A program made the translations under genes and the position numbers. Of a DNA stretch of 31,578 nt, positions 31,221 to 31,578 are shown in pieces (positions within the stretch are counted from its first letter, which is position 1; every line of letters starts with the position of its first letter). The notes below the pieces were generated by a model. The model ran no database searches. It was not told where the DNA came from and saw only the letters and a list, made by a program, of their open reading frames with translations. Location: the NCBI GenBank assembly GCA_902538695.1, contig CACBGC010000004.1, positions 1 to 31,578 of the forward strand. Direction: 5' to 3'. The stretch comes from an uncultured Synechococcaceae cyanobacterium. GTDB taxonomy: Bacteria; Cyanobacteriota; Cyanobacteriia; PCC-6307; Cyanobiaceae.

Positions 31221-31578
31221 CTATTGTTTAATTAAATCAGTCAAAAATCCTAGGGGATCCCTCATATTTGATGAATAGCCAAGTACATCATTTGAAAAAA
31301 ATTTATAAATAATTTGATTTTTATTATTTAATAGAAAAGAAGCCCCTCTTTGAGGAAGGTATTCTTCATTAAGAATATAATCACTCCAATTTTGAATTAT
31401 TTCCTTCATATTATTTAATCTAAATGTTGCTAATTCAAATGGTCTTAAATAACCATCTCCGAAAACCTGTCTAAAAGAATTACCTGAAAATTTTAGAAAT
31501 TTTAAAACATCAATTTTGTCTGATTCTGAATAGATTTGCTTTGCTTTTTGGTCGCCAGTATAACCTCTAATAACTTCT
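31221..31578 (-). CDS. AhpC/TSA-like (PF13911-type) peroxiredoxin-fold protein, N-terminus outside window
   Basis: The minus-strand frame is open through the window edge, so this is the C-terminal part (118 residues) of a longer gene. An internal Met at 31409 is not the start: in-frame residues before it (EVIRGYTGDQKAKQIYSESD, FSGNSFRQVFGDGYLRPFEL) belong to the same protein. YLRPFELATFRLNN, then LPQRGASFLLNNKNQIIYKF and SNDVLGYSSNMRDPLGFL, fit the cyanobacterial AhpC/TSA_2 family (peroxiredoxin-like, thioredoxin fold). The usual Cys residues would be in the missing N-terminus, so activity cannot be judged here. Confidence 0.75.
   Translation of the reverse strand, partial: EVIRGYTGDQKAKQIYSESDKIDVLKFLKFSGNSFRQVFGDGYLRPFELATFRLNNMKEIIQNWSDYILNEEYLPQRGASFLLNNKNQIIYKFFSNDVLGYSSNMRDPLGFLTDLIKQ

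Noticed and set aside
31221..31409. 62-residue gene starting at Met 31409
   Set aside because: The frame continues upstream without a stop to the window edge and encodes conserved family residues, so it is the end of a longer gene.

Overview
The window is AT-rich (roughly 30% G+C by eye) with densely packed genes on both strands. It looks like the chromosome of a marine picocyanobacterium, most likely a high-light Prochlorococcus. Support comes from the gene content (an IctB-type membrane protein, a Ycf46-type AAA protein, a DUF2808 protein, a cyanobacterial YidC), the very low G+C, the minimal spacers, and the gene order rpmH-rnpA-PH protein-yidC-ycf46-serS-rseP-rpsN-pnp. The species assignment is inference, since no 16S or database comparison was possible.

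Positions 1-11764 form a surface-polysaccharide locus. A minus-strand arm (4055 down to 1) has a GT11-type fucosyltransferase, a GT4 glycosyltransferase, a UDP-xylose synthase and a partial HlpA-like glycosyltransferase. A plus-strand arm (4216 to 8849) has a His-type PLP sugar 3-dehydratase (ColD/RfbH-like), a GDP-fucose synthase-type reductase, an unrecognised glycosyltransferase-like protein, a GDP-mannose hydrolase (Nudix) and a UDP-glucuronate 4-epimerase. ManC and an O-antigen-ligase-fold protein (IctB) follow on the minus strand. Together these supply and use GDP-mannose-derived deoxysugars and UDP-glucuronate-derived sugars. The locus ends at tRNA-Arg(UCU), whose promoter (TTGTTT-17 bp-TATAAT) is clear and probably also drives ictB.

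Positions 12006-16842 hold a conserved helix-turn-helix protein, a small LapA-like membrane protein, rsmI and cysQ (divergent, start codons 3 bp apart) and pnp. Positions 16842-23515 are the conserved housekeeping run, read leftward: ribosomal protein L34, RNase P protein, a PH-domain membrane protein, the YidC insertase (with an apparent bacterial Ig-like insert), a Ycf46-like AAA ATPase, SerRS, the RseP site-2 protease, S14 and PNPase.

Positions 23546-25391 hold a secreted DUF2808 protein, AroH chorismate mutase and an SppA-type protease. Positions 25444-29314 form a plus-strand run of an EamA transporter, a GT4 glycosyltransferase and an ArnT-like GT83 membrane glycosyltransferase. The right end, all minus strand, has a ribbon-helix-helix-like small protein, an AEC-family carrier with an apparently missing standard start, an unrecognised 84-residue protein, a SemiSWEET sugar transporter and a partial AhpC/TSA-type protein.

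No CRISPR array, transposase, integrase, rRNA or riboswitch was recognised. No gene-free stretch exceeds 300 bp. The longest are 16843-17014 (172 bp), 4056-4215 (160 bp) and 11861-12005 (145 bp).
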